A DNA stretch of 64,000 nt from Novosphingopyxis sp965218915 (GCF_965218915.1 NZ_OZ244708.1:2356001-2420000); one strand, 5' to 3'; numbered from the stretch's first letter, positions 16,622 to 26,611 are shown. Notes: generated from the sequence alone by a model not told the origin. Program-made: numbers and translations.

Positions 16622-16721
16622 CGTCATTGCGAGGAGCGCAGCGACGCGGCAATCCAGAGCGCACGCAGCGCCGTAATTGCCCTGGATTGCTTCGTTGCCC
16701 TTCGGGCGCCTCGCAATGACG
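16622..16721. repeat. Dispersed palindromic repeat, family A, copy 2
   Basis: The ends CGTCATTGCGAGGAG and CCTCGCAATGACG pair, and GCGGCAATCCAG and CTGGATTGCTTCG form an inner pair. On the plus strand the hairpin is followed at once by ATTTTTTG, so this copy could work as a terminator for the acyl-CoA dehydrogenase gene before it. Confidence 0.85.
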
Positions 16722-16754
16722 ATTTTTTGAACAGCCTCCGGGGATATCCGACGC

Positions 16755-17837
16755 ATGCAAGCAGCCCTCCTCACCGAACCGCAAAAACCGCTGGAGATGG
16801 TCGACGCGAAGCTCGCCAATCCCATGCCGCACGAGGTCCTGATCCGCACCGTCGCCTGCGGCGTGTGCCGGTCCGATCTGCATTTCGCCGATGGCGCCTT
16901 CCCGCATCCGCTCCCCACCATTCCGGGGCATGAGGCGGCGGGTGTGGTGGAAAAGGTGGGCAGCGAAGTGACCACGGTGAAGCCGGGCGATCATGTCGTG
17001 TCCTTTTTCACCGTGTTCTGCGGCAGCTGCGACATGTGCCTTTCCGGCCATTACACCCTGTGCACCAGCCCCGCGATCCGCCGCGCCCATGATGCGCCGC
17101 CGCGCATTACGCTGGACGGCGAACCGGTGACGCAATTCCTCAACCTGTCGGGTTATGCCGAGCAGATGTTGGTGCATGAGAACGCCTGCGTCTCGATCGA
17201 CAGGGACATGCCGCTGGAGAAAGCGGCGCTGCTCGGCTGCGCTGTGTTGACCGGCGCGGGCGCGGTGTTCCGCGACTGCCAGCTCAGTCCCGGCGAGACG
17301 GTGGCGGTGATCGGATGCGGCGGCATCGGTTTGAGCGCGATCAACGCCGCGAAGATCGCGGGCGCGGGCCGCATCGTGGCGATCGATCCGGTGGCATCGA
17401 AGCGCGATCTCGCGCTGAAGATCGGCGCGACCCATGCGGTCGATCCGACCGCCGAGGACGCGGTCAAAGGCCTGATCAAATCGACCGACGGCGGGTTCGA
17501 TTACGCCATCGAATGCGTCGGCCAGCCGGCCACCGCCGAGATGGCGTGGAGCATCCTCAAGCGCGGCGGCACGGCAACCATCCTGGGAATGATCGCGCCG
17601 GGCAAATCGGTATCGATCCCCGGTCCCAGCTTCCTGACGGGCAAGAAGCTGCAAGGCTCGCTGCTCGGCAGCTGCGTCGCGCCGATTGACCTACCCCGGC
17701 TGGTGCAATTCTATCTGCGCGGCCAGCTAGACCTCGATCTGATGGTGGCCGAGGAAATCCGGCTCGACGGCATCAACGGCGCGCTCGACGCGCTGCGCCA
17801 GGGTGACAGCGTGCGCTCGGTGATCCGGTTCGACTGA
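16755..17837 (+). CDS. Zinc-dependent alcohol dehydrogenase
   Basis: A 360-residue medium-chain dehydrogenase. Catalytic zinc ligands lie in CGVCRSDLHF and PGHEAAG. The structural zinc lobe has four cysteines in FCGSCDMCLSGHYTLC, and the nucleotide-binding loop is GCGGIGLSA. It resembles the class III-like group of bacterial alcohol dehydrogenases. It sits among acyl-CoA genes and probably oxidises an alcohol to an aldehyde on the way to a fatty acid; the substrate is not shown. Confidence 0.9.
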   Translation: MQAALLTEPQKPLEMVDAKLANPMPHEVLIRTVACGVCRSDLHFADGAFPHPLPTIPGHEAAGVVEKVGSEVTTVKPGDHVVSFFTVFCGSCDMCLSGHYTLCTSPAIRRAHDAPPRITLDGEPVTQFLNLSGYAEQMLVHENACVSIDRDMPLEKAALLGCAVLTGAGAVFRDCQLSPGETVAVIGCGGIGLSAINAAKIAGAGRIVAIDPVASKRDLALKIGATHAVDPTAEDAVKGLIKSTDGGFDYAIECVGQPATAEMAWSILKRGGTATILGMIAPGKSVSIPGPSFLTGKKLQGSLLGSCVAPIDLPRLVQFYLRGQLDLDLMVAEEIRLDGINGALDALRQGDSVRSVIRFD

Positions 17838-17842
17838 TATTG

Positions 17843-17908
17843 TGCTCCGGCGCAGGCCGGAGCCCATCAGGTAAAGTCAGATGCTGGGCTCCGGCCTTCG
17901 CCGGAGCG
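17843..17908. repeat. REP-like double hairpin (family D), copy 2
   Basis: Two inverted repeats GCTCCGGC-GCAG-GCCGGAGC and GCTCCGGC-CTTC-GCCGGAGC are joined by about 24 bases with AGGTAA. It matches the copy at 333-394. It lies just before the start of the kinase gene at 17938. Confidence 0.8.
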
Positions 17909-17937
17909 CAAAATGTGAAAGACAAAAGGCAACTACG

Positions 17938-19008
17938 ATGAACGAAGACCTGAACGACACCGTGATCGGCACCATGGATGTGCCCGAAAAGGACCGGCTC
18001 GATCTCGCCGCGCTCGACACTTGGATGGCGGCCAATGTCGCGGGCTATGAAGGCCCGCCCACGCTGTCCAAGTTCAAGGGCGGACAGTCCAACCCGACCT
18101 ACCGCATCGATACGCCGGGCCGCAGCTACGTGCTGCGCCGCAAGCCGTTCGGCGAGCTGCTGCCATCCGCGCACGCCGTAGACCGCGAATATCGCGTGAT
18201 CGCGGGGCTCCATCCTACCGGCTTTCCCGTGGCCAAACCCTACGGTCTGTGCACCGATGACGGCGTGGTCGGATCGATGTTCTACATCATGGAGATGGTG
18301 GAGGGGCGGTCGCTATGGGACGGCACCCTGCCGGGCATGGAGAAGGACGAGCGCCGCGCCACCTATTTCGCGCTGATCGACACGCTGGCCGCACTGCACG
18401 AGACCGATCATGAGGCGGCGGGGCTCGGCGATTACGGCAAGCCGGGTAATTATTTCGAACGGCAGGTCAGCCGCTGGACCAAACAGTACAAGGCCGCGCA
18501 GACCGACGACCTGCCCGAAATAGACAAGCTCATCGACTGGCTGCCGCGTACGCTCCCCGAACAGGAGCGCACCAGCATCGTCCATGGCGACTATCGCATC
18601 GACAATGTGATTTATCATCGACGCGAACCACGCGTTGCCGCGGTGCTCGACTGGGAACTGTCCACGCTCGGCGATCCGATGGCGGACGTCGCCTATCTGC
18701 TGATGAACTGGGAAACGCAGAGCGAGGGCCGCGCCGGGCTGCATGGCGTTGATGTGGAAGCGCTCGGTATTCCTAGCATGGACGAGATGATCGCCCGCTA
18801 CGCCGAGCAGACGGGGCGCAAGAATATTCCGGATCTCAACTGGTATTTCGCGTTCAACATGTTCCGCCTCGCAGGCATCGTTCAGGGCATCAAGAAGCGT
18901 GTGATCGACGGGACCGCGTCCAGCGCGCATGCGCAGGAGACGGTGGCGCGCATGCCGGAGCTGGCGAAATCCGCATGGATGTTCGCCCAGCGCGCCGGGG
19001 CAAGCTGA
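17938..19008 (+). CDS. APH/ACAD10-like phosphotransferase
   Basis: A 356-residue kinase of the aminoglycoside phosphotransferase fold. It opens with a glycine-poor ATP loop (KGGQSNPTYRI). The catalytic loop is HGDYRIDNVIYH and the metal-binding motif DWELSTLGDP, which is characteristic of the ACAD10/11 kinase domain rather than of drug-resistance enzymes. The start at 17938 follows AAAAGG; an upstream in-frame ATG lies inside the repeat. With the dehydrogenase at 15335 it may form a split ACAD11 pathway for 4-hydroxy fatty acids. Confidence 0.87.
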   Translation: MNEDLNDTVIGTMDVPEKDRLDLAALDTWMAANVAGYEGPPTLSKFKGGQSNPTYRIDTPGRSYVLRRKPFGELLPSAHAVDREYRVIAGLHPTGFPVAKPYGLCTDDGVVGSMFYIMEMVEGRSLWDGTLPGMEKDERRATYFALIDTLAALHETDHEAAGLGDYGKPGNYFERQVSRWTKQYKAAQTDDLPEIDKLIDWLPRTLPEQERTSIVHGDYRIDNVIYHRREPRVAAVLDWELSTLGDPMADVAYLLMNWETQSEGRAGLHGVDVEALGIPSMDEMIARYAEQTGRKNIPDLNWYFAFNMFRLAGIVQGIKKRVIDGTASSAHAQETVARMPELAKSAWMFAQRAGAS

Positions 19009-19076
19009 ACGAAAATTCAGCTGCGGCGTTAAATTAAAGAACCGTTCGGAAATAAAATGATCGGAAACGCAAGCAT

Positions 19077-20279
19077 ATGACCGGACGCCTGAACGAGAAC
19101 TGCCTCGAACGCATCGCGCCGTTCATTGACGAAAAATATCTGAAGACCGGACGGCTGCCCCACGCCGCGGTTCTGGTCGGCACGAAGGACGGCCCGTCCT
19201 TCCAGTCGCTGCAAGGCAATGCGCGTGACGGCCAGCCACTCGCCGAGGACACGATCTACCGCATCGCCTCGATGACCAAGCCGCTGACCTCGATCGCGTT
19301 CATGCAGCTGGTCGAGCAGGGCAAGGTGGCGCTGAGCAATTATGTCCACGAGTTCATTCCCGAATGGAGGGACATGGGCGTGTTCGTGGCCGGAGGCGGC
19401 GATGCGCCGTTCCAGAAGCGCCGCCCGAAGCGCCCGATGCAGATGCTCGATCTGCTGCGCCACACGTCGGGGCTCACTTACGGCTTTCAGGAGCGCACGC
19501 CGATCGATGCGGCCTATCGCCGCGATCAGCTCGACAGCTTCACCGCGCAATATGATCTGGAAACGTTCCTCAAGAAACTCGCCGATTATCCGCTGCTGTT
19601 CGATCCCGGCGAGGCGTGGAATTATTCGGTCTCGACCGATGTGCTCGGCGGGCTGATCCAGCGGATCTCGGGCATGCCGTTCGAGGATTATCTGCAGGAG
19701 AATATCCTGAACCCGCTAGGCATGGCCGACACCCATTTTCAGGTGCCTGCGGACAAGGCGGACCGGCTCGCCGATGCCTATTATTTCCACGCTGCGGTGA
19801 CGAAGAAACTGTACGATCCCGGCGGCGCGCAGAGCAAATGGGCCAATCCGCGCGCCATGCCCTCGGGCGGCGGCGGCCTGGCCTCCACCATGGGCGATTA
19901 TGAGCGCTTCTGCCGAATGCTGCTGGGCCGGGGCGCGTTTGAGGGCGCGCGGATCATCGGGCGCAAGACGCTCGACCTGATGATCGCCAACCATCTGCCT
20001 GGCGGCAAGGACCTGACCGAACTGTCGATCAGCCTGTTTTCCGAGGCCGACAATGCCGGGGTCGGCTTCGGTCTGGGCTTTGCCAGCACGATGGACCCGC
20101 ACAAGACGCTCATGCCGGGCTCGGCGGGCGATTTCTACTGGGGCGGCATGTTCTCCACCGCCTTCTTCATCGATCCGGGCGAAGAGCTGTTCATGATCTT
20201 CATGACGCAGCTGATGCCGAGCTCGACCTACCCGGTGCGCCGCGAGCTGAAGACGATGATTTATGCCGCGCTGGAATAA
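19077..20279 (+). CDS. Serine hydrolase, class C beta-lactamase fold (esterase type)
   Basis: A 400-residue protein of the beta-lactamase/transpeptidase-like fold. The SxxK motif is in RIASMTKPLTS, the YxN-equivalent is NYSVST, and LRHTSGLTYGF is typical of EstB-like esterases. No signal peptide is visible, so it is probably cytoplasmic. This and its place among lipid genes argue for an ester substrate rather than beta-lactams. Confidence 0.87.
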   Translation: MTGRLNENCLERIAPFIDEKYLKTGRLPHAAVLVGTKDGPSFQSLQGNARDGQPLAEDTIYRIASMTKPLTSIAFMQLVEQGKVALSNYVHEFIPEWRDMGVFVAGGGDAPFQKRRPKRPMQMLDLLRHTSGLTYGFQERTPIDAAYRRDQLDSFTAQYDLETFLKKLADYPLLFDPGEAWNYSVSTDVLGGLIQRISGMPFEDYLQENILNPLGMADTHFQVPADKADRLADAYYFHAAVTKKLYDPGGAQSKWANPRAMPSGGGGLASTMGDYERFCRMLLGRGAFEGARIIGRKTLDLMIANHLPGGKDLTELSISLFSEADNAGVGFGLGFASTMDPHKTLMPGSAGDFYWGGMFSTAFFIDPGEELFMIFMTQLMPSSTYPVRRELKTMIYAALE

Positions 20280-20288
20280 ACAAATCGA

Positions 20289-20406
20289 TCCTCCCCGGAG
20301 CGGGGGGGGGGGACCGCCGCGAAGCGGTGGTGGAGGGGCCGGGGCGCGTCGGCCCCTCCGTCACGACACCTGACGGCGCCGCGCCACCTCCCCGTTCCGG
20401 GGAGAA
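20289..20406. repeat. Dispersed palindromic repeat, family C, copy 1
   Basis: The ends TCCTCCCCGGAGCGGGG and CCCCGTTCCGGGGAGAA pair, with inner arms GGAGGGGCCG and CGGCCCCTCC. It is nearly the reverse complement of the copy at 23957-24070. A run of 11 G lies at 20302-20312 and may vary in length or be error-prone. Confidence 0.85.
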
Positions 20407-20443
20407 TTTAATATTCGAATTAAAACCATAAAAAGGAAATCCC

Positions 20444-22486
<2,043 letters not shown>

Positions 22487-22492
22487 TCCGTC

Positions 22493-22610
22493 CGTCATTG
22501 CGAGGAGCCCGAAGGGCGACGCGGCAATCCAGGGCGGCTTAGCGCTTGGTTGAAATGGCAGCGATGCAACGGCCCTGGATTGCTTCGTCGCTGCGCTCCT
22601 CGCAATGACG
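22493..22610. repeat. Dispersed palindromic repeat, family A, copy 3
   Basis: The ends CGTCATTGCGAGGAGCC and CTCCTCGCAATGACG pair, with inner GCGGCAATCCAGGG and CCCTGGATTGCTTCG. It lies after the FadB/J gene, next to the terminator at 22620. It is about 18 bases longer than the other copies, the extra bases lying in the loop. Confidence 0.85.
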
Positions 22611-22619
22611 GCAAAATGA

Positions 22620-22652
22620 AAACAGGCCCGGTCGCGAGACCGGGCCTGTTTC
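22620..22652. terminator. Strong bidirectional terminator hairpin
   Basis: ACAGGCCCGGTC and GACCGGGCCTGT form a perfect 12-base-pair stem with a short loop and T/A-rich flanks. It sits between the converging FadB/J gene and the secreted protein gene at 22673 and can serve both. Confidence 0.8.
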
Positions 22653-22672
22653 ATGTTCGCCAGCCGCTGCGC

Positions 22673-23239
22673 TCAGATGCCGTTGATATCGACATCGACG
22701 ACGCGGCCGCTCCGGATCGTGCAGGTAAAACTGCCGCGATCGTAATTGTTGCGATAGCGGTTATCGTAGCGGTTCCCATAACGGCTGCGGCGGTCATATT
22801 CGTTCACCACCAGGTTGCCGCGGACCCTGACGCCGGAGCGAATCCGGTCGACATCGCGGACCTCGGTCACGCGGACGTCGCTGCCGTAGCGGCGCCCTTC
22901 ATATTGCGCGGCCTGGACACACTGCTGGATCGCCTGGGACCCGCGATTATATTGCGCGCTACCGCGATAATAGCCGTTGTCATAACCATTGGTCGGATAG
23001 CCATTGGTGTTCGGATAGCGATTGTAACGGTCGTCATAGCGATCACGATCATTGTCGCTGGCGGCCGCGATCACCGCTGCGAGGCCGCCGAGGATCGCAA
23101 CGCCGGCAATCACTTCGCCTGCGCTCGGCCCGCCCCGGTCGCGATCGCGATAATATTGCGCGTTGGCCGGAGCCGCAGCGGAAACAAGCACGGCCGCACC
23201 GACGGCCGAGCCAATGAATGCTTTTTTCAGGTTTCTCAT
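22673..23239 (-). CDS. Secreted Tyr/Asp/Arg/Asn-rich protein, unknown
   Basis: A 188-residue protein with a clear signal peptide (cut after about residue 27, ANA-QYY). A hydrophobic Gly/Ala-rich helix follows (residues 40-60), then low-complexity YDDRYNRYPNTNGYPTNGY-type sequence. A conserved-looking C-terminal part has two cysteines (about 108 and 173) and ends in RSGRVVDVDINGI. The likely place is the periplasm or outer membrane. AAGGAG precedes the start, and TATAAT lies at 23282-23277. Similar proteins occur in Sphingomonads; none has a known role. Confidence 0.75.
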   Translation of the reverse strand: MRNLKKAFIGSAVGAAVLVSAAAPANAQYYRDRDRGGPSAGEVIAGVAILGGLAAVIAAASDNDRDRYDDRYNRYPNTNGYPTNGYDNGYYRGSAQYNRGSQAIQQCVQAAQYEGRRYGSDVRVTEVRDVDRIRSGVRVRGNLVVNEYDRRSRYGNRYDNRYRNNYDRGSFTCTIRSGRVVDVDINGI

Positions 23240-23276
23240 GGTCGCGCTCCTTGTTCACTTAGCCACTATACTTGCG

Positions 23277-23282
23277 ATTATA
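23277..23282 (-). promoter_or_regulatory. Probable -10 element of the secreted protein gene
   Basis: A perfect TATAAT on the minus strand lies 38 bases before the start codon at 23239. No convincing -35 TTGACA is seen at 16-18 bases, so the upstream element is weak or activator-dependent. Confidence 0.4.
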
Positions 23283-23376
23283 CCGCAGTCGTTGTGACCC
23301 CGTACTGAACTGCGATGGCAGCGTCCGTTCATACTATGGCGGATTAGTCTGAACGGTCTGAAGGCGGCATGAGCAT

Positions 23377-23410
23377 AAAAAAGGCCATGCCGCCCGTCGG
23401 CGCCATGACC
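23377..23410 (-). terminator. Terminator of the rpsM-rpsK-rpoA-rplQ unit
   Basis: On the minus strand GGTCATG pairs with CATGGCC around a GC-rich loop, followed by six T residues. It lies about 40 bases after the rplQ stop codon. Confidence 0.7.
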
Positions 23411-23447
23411 TGCAACTCATATAGGAATACCCGATGAACTTGGGCTG

Positions 23448-23873
23448 TCAGGCCGCCGCGTCTTCGAACTCGTCCGCGTTCATAACCGGACCGCTGTCCT
23501 GTCCGCGCGCGTCCTCGTCGCGGTCAACGAATTCGATCACCGCCATCGGCGCCATGTCCGACTTGCGGTAGCCGGCCTTGACGATGCGGGTGTAACCGCC
23601 ATTGCGGCCCGTATAGCGATCGGCCAGCACATCGAACAATTTGGCGAGCTGCGTCTCGTCCATCAGCCGGCTCTGCGCCAGCCGGCGGTTCGAGAGGCCA
23701 CCCTTTTTCGCCAGCGTGATCAGCTTTTCGACATAGGGGCGAAGCTCCTTCGCCTTCGGCGTGGTGGTCACGATCTGCTCATGCTTGATCAGCGCGGCGG
23801 CCATGTTGCGCAGCAGTGCCGCGCGGTGGGAACTGGTCCGCTGGAGCTTCCGCCCACCCATTTTATGACGCAT
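23448..23873 (-). CDS. rplQ: 50S ribosomal protein L17
   Basis: A 141-residue L17. It opens MRHKMGGRKLQRTSSHRAAL, which is diagnostic, and has the expected TTTPKAKELRPYVEKLITLA. The C-terminus carries an acidic extension of about 20 residues, common in alphaproteobacteria. It is the last gene of the alpha operon, with a terminator about 40 bases later. Confidence 0.97.
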   Translation of the reverse strand: MRHKMGGRKLQRTSSHRAALLRNMAAALIKHEQIVTTTPKAKELRPYVEKLITLAKKGGLSNRRLAQSRLMDETQLAKLFDVLADRYTGRNGGYTRIVKAGYRKSDMAPMAVIEFVDRDEDARGQDSGPVMNADEFEDAAA

Positions 23874-23956
23874 GATATCATCCTTTTCGTTCGTAAGGGG
23901 CCCGTATCAGGTAGCCCGGTCCAGGCCGATTGAGGGTGGCCTTTTGCCCTAATAAA

Positions 23957-24070
23957 TCCTCCCCGGAACGGGGAGGTGGCGCGGCGCCGTCAGGGGACGT
24001 GACGGAGGGGCCGAAGCGCTCCGGCCCCTCCACCACCGACTTCGTCGGCGCCCCCCGGTTCCGGGGAGGA
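23957..24070. repeat. Dispersed palindromic repeat, family C, copy 2 (inverted relative to copy 1)
   Basis: The ends TCCTCCCCGGAACGGGGAGG and CCGGTTCCGGGGAGGA pair, with inner GGAGGGGCCG and CCGGCCCCTCC. Its reverse complement matches copy 1 at 20289 almost base for base. It lies inside the ribosomal transcript between rpoA and rplQ. Confidence 0.85.
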
Positions 24071-24078
24071 CGCCGAGT

Positions 24079-25137
24079 TCAGCCCAATAACTCCTGCTCC
24101 AGCTTCTTGGCCATTTCCTCGATATTCTCCGGCGGCCATCCGGGGATGTCCATGCCGAGGCGCAGGCCCATGCTGGACAGCACCTCCTTGATCTCGTTCA
24201 AGGATTTGCGGCCGAAATTCGGCGTGCGCAGCATCTCGGCTTCGGTCTTCTGAACCAGATCGCCGATATAGATGATGTTGTCGTTCTTGAGGCAATTGGC
24301 GCTGCGCACCGACAGTTCGAGCTCGTCGACCTTCTTGAGCAGATAGCGGTTGAGCTGGTTGGCATCCGACTCCTCGCCGAGCGGCGAAGCGGCCTGGCCG
24401 ACCGGCGCGCTGGTCTGCGTCATCGACTCTTCGAAATGCACGAAGATCTGCAGCTGATCCTGAAGGATGCGCGCGGCATAGGCCACGGCGTCTTCCGGGG
24501 TAACCGTGCCGTCGGTCTCGACGGTCAGCGACAGCTTGTCGAAATCCAGTTCCTGCCCGACGCGGGCATTGTCGACCTTGTAGGCGACCTGACGCACCGG
24601 CGAATAGAGGCTGTCGACCGGGATCAGACCGATCGGCGCATCGGCCGGACGGTTGGCGACGGCGGGAACATAGCCCTTCCCGATATCGGCGGTCAGCTCC
24701 ATGTTGAGCGTCGCGTCCTCGTCGAGATGGCAGATCACCAGATCCTTGTTCATGATCTCGATGTCGCCCGACACGGCGATATCGCCGGCCTTGACCTCAC
24801 CGGGGCCGGTGACCGAAAGCTGCAGGCGCTTGGGGCCCTCGCCTTCCATCTTCAGTGCGATCTGCTTCACGTTCAAAACGATGTCGGTGACGTCTTCGCG
24901 CACACCGGCGAGCGAGGAGAATTCGTGCAGCACATTCTCGATCTTGATCGAGGTGATGGCGGCGCCCTGCAGCGAGGACAGCAGCACGCGGCGCAGCGAA
25001 TTGCCGAGCGTCAGGCCGAAGCCGCGCTCGAGCGGCTCCGCCACCAGCGTGGCCTTGCGCTTGATATCGCCGCTGGACTTCAGATCGAGGTTGCTGGGCT
25101 TCTTGAGTTCCTGCCAGTTCTTCATATTGACAGCCAT
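24079..25137 (-). CDS. rpoA: DNA-directed RNA polymerase subunit alpha
   Basis: A 352-residue alpha subunit. The N-terminal assembly domain has FVAEPLERGFGLTLGNSLRRVLL-type sequence near residue 30. A linker with ASPLGEESDANQL follows, then the C-terminal domain (about 260-330: NCLKNDNIIYIGDLVQKTE, LRTPNFGRKSLNEIKEVL) that contacts UP elements and activators. Length is slightly above E. coli. It sits in the usual order after rpsK and before rplQ. Confidence 0.97.
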   Translation of the reverse strand: MAVNMKNWQELKKPSNLDLKSSGDIKRKATLVAEPLERGFGLTLGNSLRRVLLSSLQGAAITSIKIENVLHEFSSLAGVREDVTDIVLNVKQIALKMEGEGPKRLQLSVTGPGEVKAGDIAVSGDIEIMNKDLVICHLDEDATLNMELTADIGKGYVPAVANRPADAPIGLIPVDSLYSPVRQVAYKVDNARVGQELDFDKLSLTVETDGTVTPEDAVAYAARILQDQLQIFVHFEESMTQTSAPVGQAASPLGEESDANQLNRYLLKKVDELELSVRSANCLKNDNIIYIGDLVQKTEAEMLRTPNFGRKSLNEIKEVLSSMGLRLGMDIPGWPPENIEEMAKKLEQELLG

Positions 25138-25282
25138 GGAATTCCCCTAAAGTTCGGGCCCCGGGAGCGGTGGACCCTCATGTGGATATGCGCGGGGCGG
25201 GAGAATAGCGGCGCCGTCCGCCCCCGGCCGGCGGTCCGGACCGGCGTGCCCCGAAGAGCAGCGCCGCCGGACCCTTAAGGGA

Positions 25283-25672
25283 TCAGACCCTCCGGCGCTT
25301 GGAAGGACGCACGCCGTTATGCGGGATCGGCGTAACGTCGCGGATCGAGGTGATGGTGAACCCCACCGCCTGCAGCGCGCGCAGCGCCGATTCGCGGCCT
25401 GAGCCGGGACCCTTGACCTCGACCTCGAGCGTGCGAACACCGTGATCGGCGGCCTTCTTGCCGGCATCTTCGGCCGCGACCTGCGCGGCATAGGGCGTCG
25501 ACTTGCGGCTGCCCTTGAACCCCATCGTACCGGCGCTGGACCAGCTGATCGCATTGCCCTGCGCGTCGGTGATGGTGATCATGGTGTTGTTGAAGCTGGC
25601 GTTCACATGGGCGACGCCGGCGGTGATGTTCTTGCGTTCGCGCTTGCGAATACGCTGCGGTTCACGGGCCAT
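25283..25672 (-). CDS. rpsK: 30S ribosomal protein S11
   Basis: A 129-residue S11. Diagnostic parts are VAHVNASFNNTMITITDAQG, WSSAGTMGFKGSRKSTPYAA, and the C-terminal VTPIPHNGVRPSKRRRV that contacts 16S rRNA near the platform. It follows rpsM with about 120 bases between, unusually long for this operon and filled by a palindromic repeat. Confidence 0.97.
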   Translation of the reverse strand: MAREPQRIRKRERKNITAGVAHVNASFNNTMITITDAQGNAISWSSAGTMGFKGSRKSTPYAAQVAAEDAGKKAADHGVRTLEVEVKGPGSGRESALRALQAVGFTITSIRDVTPIPHNGVRPSKRRRV

Positions 25673-25694
25673 GGTTCAAATCCTGACTTGCACC

Positions 25695-25778
25695 GTTCGC
25701 CCTGAGCCTGTCGAAGGGCTGTCCTTTTTGCGAACGGTGAATAAATAAAAGCAGGGCTTCGACAAGCTCAGCCCGAAC
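25695..25778. repeat. Palindromic repeat, family E, inside the ribosomal operon
   Basis: GTTCGCCCTGAGCCTGTCGA and TCGACAAGCTCAGCCCGAAC form the two arms of a long imperfect hairpin. This GTTCGxCCTGAGCxTGTCGAAGG palindrome is recognised as a widespread intergenic repeat in many proteobacterial genomes. It lies between rpsM and rpsK within one mRNA and could act in processing or attenuation. Confidence 0.8.
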
Positions 25779-25794
25779 GGAGTTTTGTCCCGGC

Positions 25795-26163
25795 TTACTT
25801 CTTTTTACCGGCGATCGGCTTGGCTTTGCCCTTGCGGGTGCGCGCATTGGTATGCGTGCGCTGGCCGCGAACCGGGAGACCCCGGCGGTGGCGGAGCCCG
25901 CGATAGGAGGCGAGGTCCATCAAACGCTTGATATTCATCGCGGTCTCGCGGCGAAGATCGCCCTCGACCGTATGATCGGCGTCGATCGTCTCGCGAATCT
26001 GAAGCACCTCGGCGTCCGTCAGATCCTGGACCCGGCGACTATGGTCGATGCCCAGCTTGTCGGCGATGTGCACGGCCTTGGTACGGCCGATGCCGGTGAT
26101 ATAGGTCAGCGCAATGATTACGCGCTTGTTGGTGGGGATGTTGACCCCGGCGATACGTGCCAT
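25795..26163 (-). CDS. rpsM: 30S ribosomal protein S13
   Basis: A 122-residue S13. It opens MARIAGVNIPTNKRVIIAL and ends in the basic tail GQRTHTNARTRKGKAKPIAG, which reaches the decoding region and tRNA. It starts the rpsM-rpsK-rpoA-rplQ unit. In relatives adk and secY usually precede it, but here rimK and a family B repeat lie upstream, with a clear promoter in the gap. Confidence 0.97.
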   Translation of the reverse strand: MARIAGVNIPTNKRVIIALTYITGIGRTKAVHIADKLGIDHSRRVQDLTDAEVLQIRETIDADHTVEGDLRRETAMNIKRLMDLASYRGLRHRRGLPVRGQRTHTNARTRKGKAKPIAGKKK

Positions 26164-26293
26164 TTATTCTAAAACTCCTGCTCCACAGGGAAAGCCCGGT
26201 TGGGCGCCCTATCTCATCGCGTGAAACCGAACGCACGAAAGCCAGCGGCGCACATGGAGCGCTGCTGGTTCCTTCCATTGTCCGGATGGGGGC

Positions 26294-26322
26294 GATGTAG
26301 GATTGAGTCGGGCGGCTGTCAA
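26294..26322 (-). promoter_or_regulatory. Strong housekeeping promoter for the rpsM unit
   Basis: On the minus strand TTGACA, exactly 17 bases, then TACATC. The -35 box is perfect and the spacing ideal. It lies about 130 bases before the rpsM start and is the best sigma-70-type promoter seen in the window. Confidence 0.7.
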
Positions 26323-26359
26323 GCGGTCGGGCGGAACGAGCGGGTCGGTTTGAATCAAT

Positions 26360-26580
26360 CCCTCTCCCGCCCGCGGGAGAGGAGCGAGACTTAACGAACG
26401 CAGTGAGTTTAGTCGCGGCGGTGAGGGTGCCCCGTAAAATACCACTTTGCGAGAACCCGGGTAAGGGGTTGCCCAGCAAAATCGACCCATCGATGGCGCT
26501 TCGCGCCACCCACCCTCATCCAACTTCGCCCCGGATTTAATCCGGGGCTGCGTATCCTTCTCCCGCCCGAGCGGGAGAAG
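26360..26580. repeat. Dispersed palindromic repeat, family B, copy 4
   Basis: It is bounded by CCTCTCCCGCCCGCGGGAGAG and CCTTCTCCCGCCCGAGCGGG. Inside are GGAGCGAGACTT, GTCGCGGCGGTGAGGG, CCACCCTCATCCAACTTCG and the palindrome CCCCGGATTTAATCCGGGG. The full-length form matches the copies at 35409 and 37145. Confidence 0.85.
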
Positions 26581-26611
26581 ATTGTAGATACTCCGCTCTC
26601 GGAGGTTAAGC

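Larger units (their letters stand above)
26164..26611. other. 450-base gap before rpsM: leader, promoter and repeat
   Basis: Reading toward rpsM, this region holds a family B repeat (26580-26360), a strong promoter (26322-26294) and a leader of about 120 nt. The long leader could be a site for ribosomal-protein autoregulation, for example by S4. No gene is supported. Confidence 0.6.

Noticed and set aside
17938..19008. Aminoglycoside resistance kinase
   Set aside because: The DWELSTLGDP motif and neighbours match the ACAD10/11-type kinase group, not drug-modifying enzymes.
19077..20279. Second beta-lactamase (class C)
   Set aside because: There is no signal peptide, the motif set is that of EstB-like esterases, and the context is lipid metabolism.
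20302..20312. Run of 11 G as a phase-variation tract
   Set aside because: It lies in a non-coding repeat 20 bases after a stop codon and not in a promoter spacer; sequencing error is also possible.
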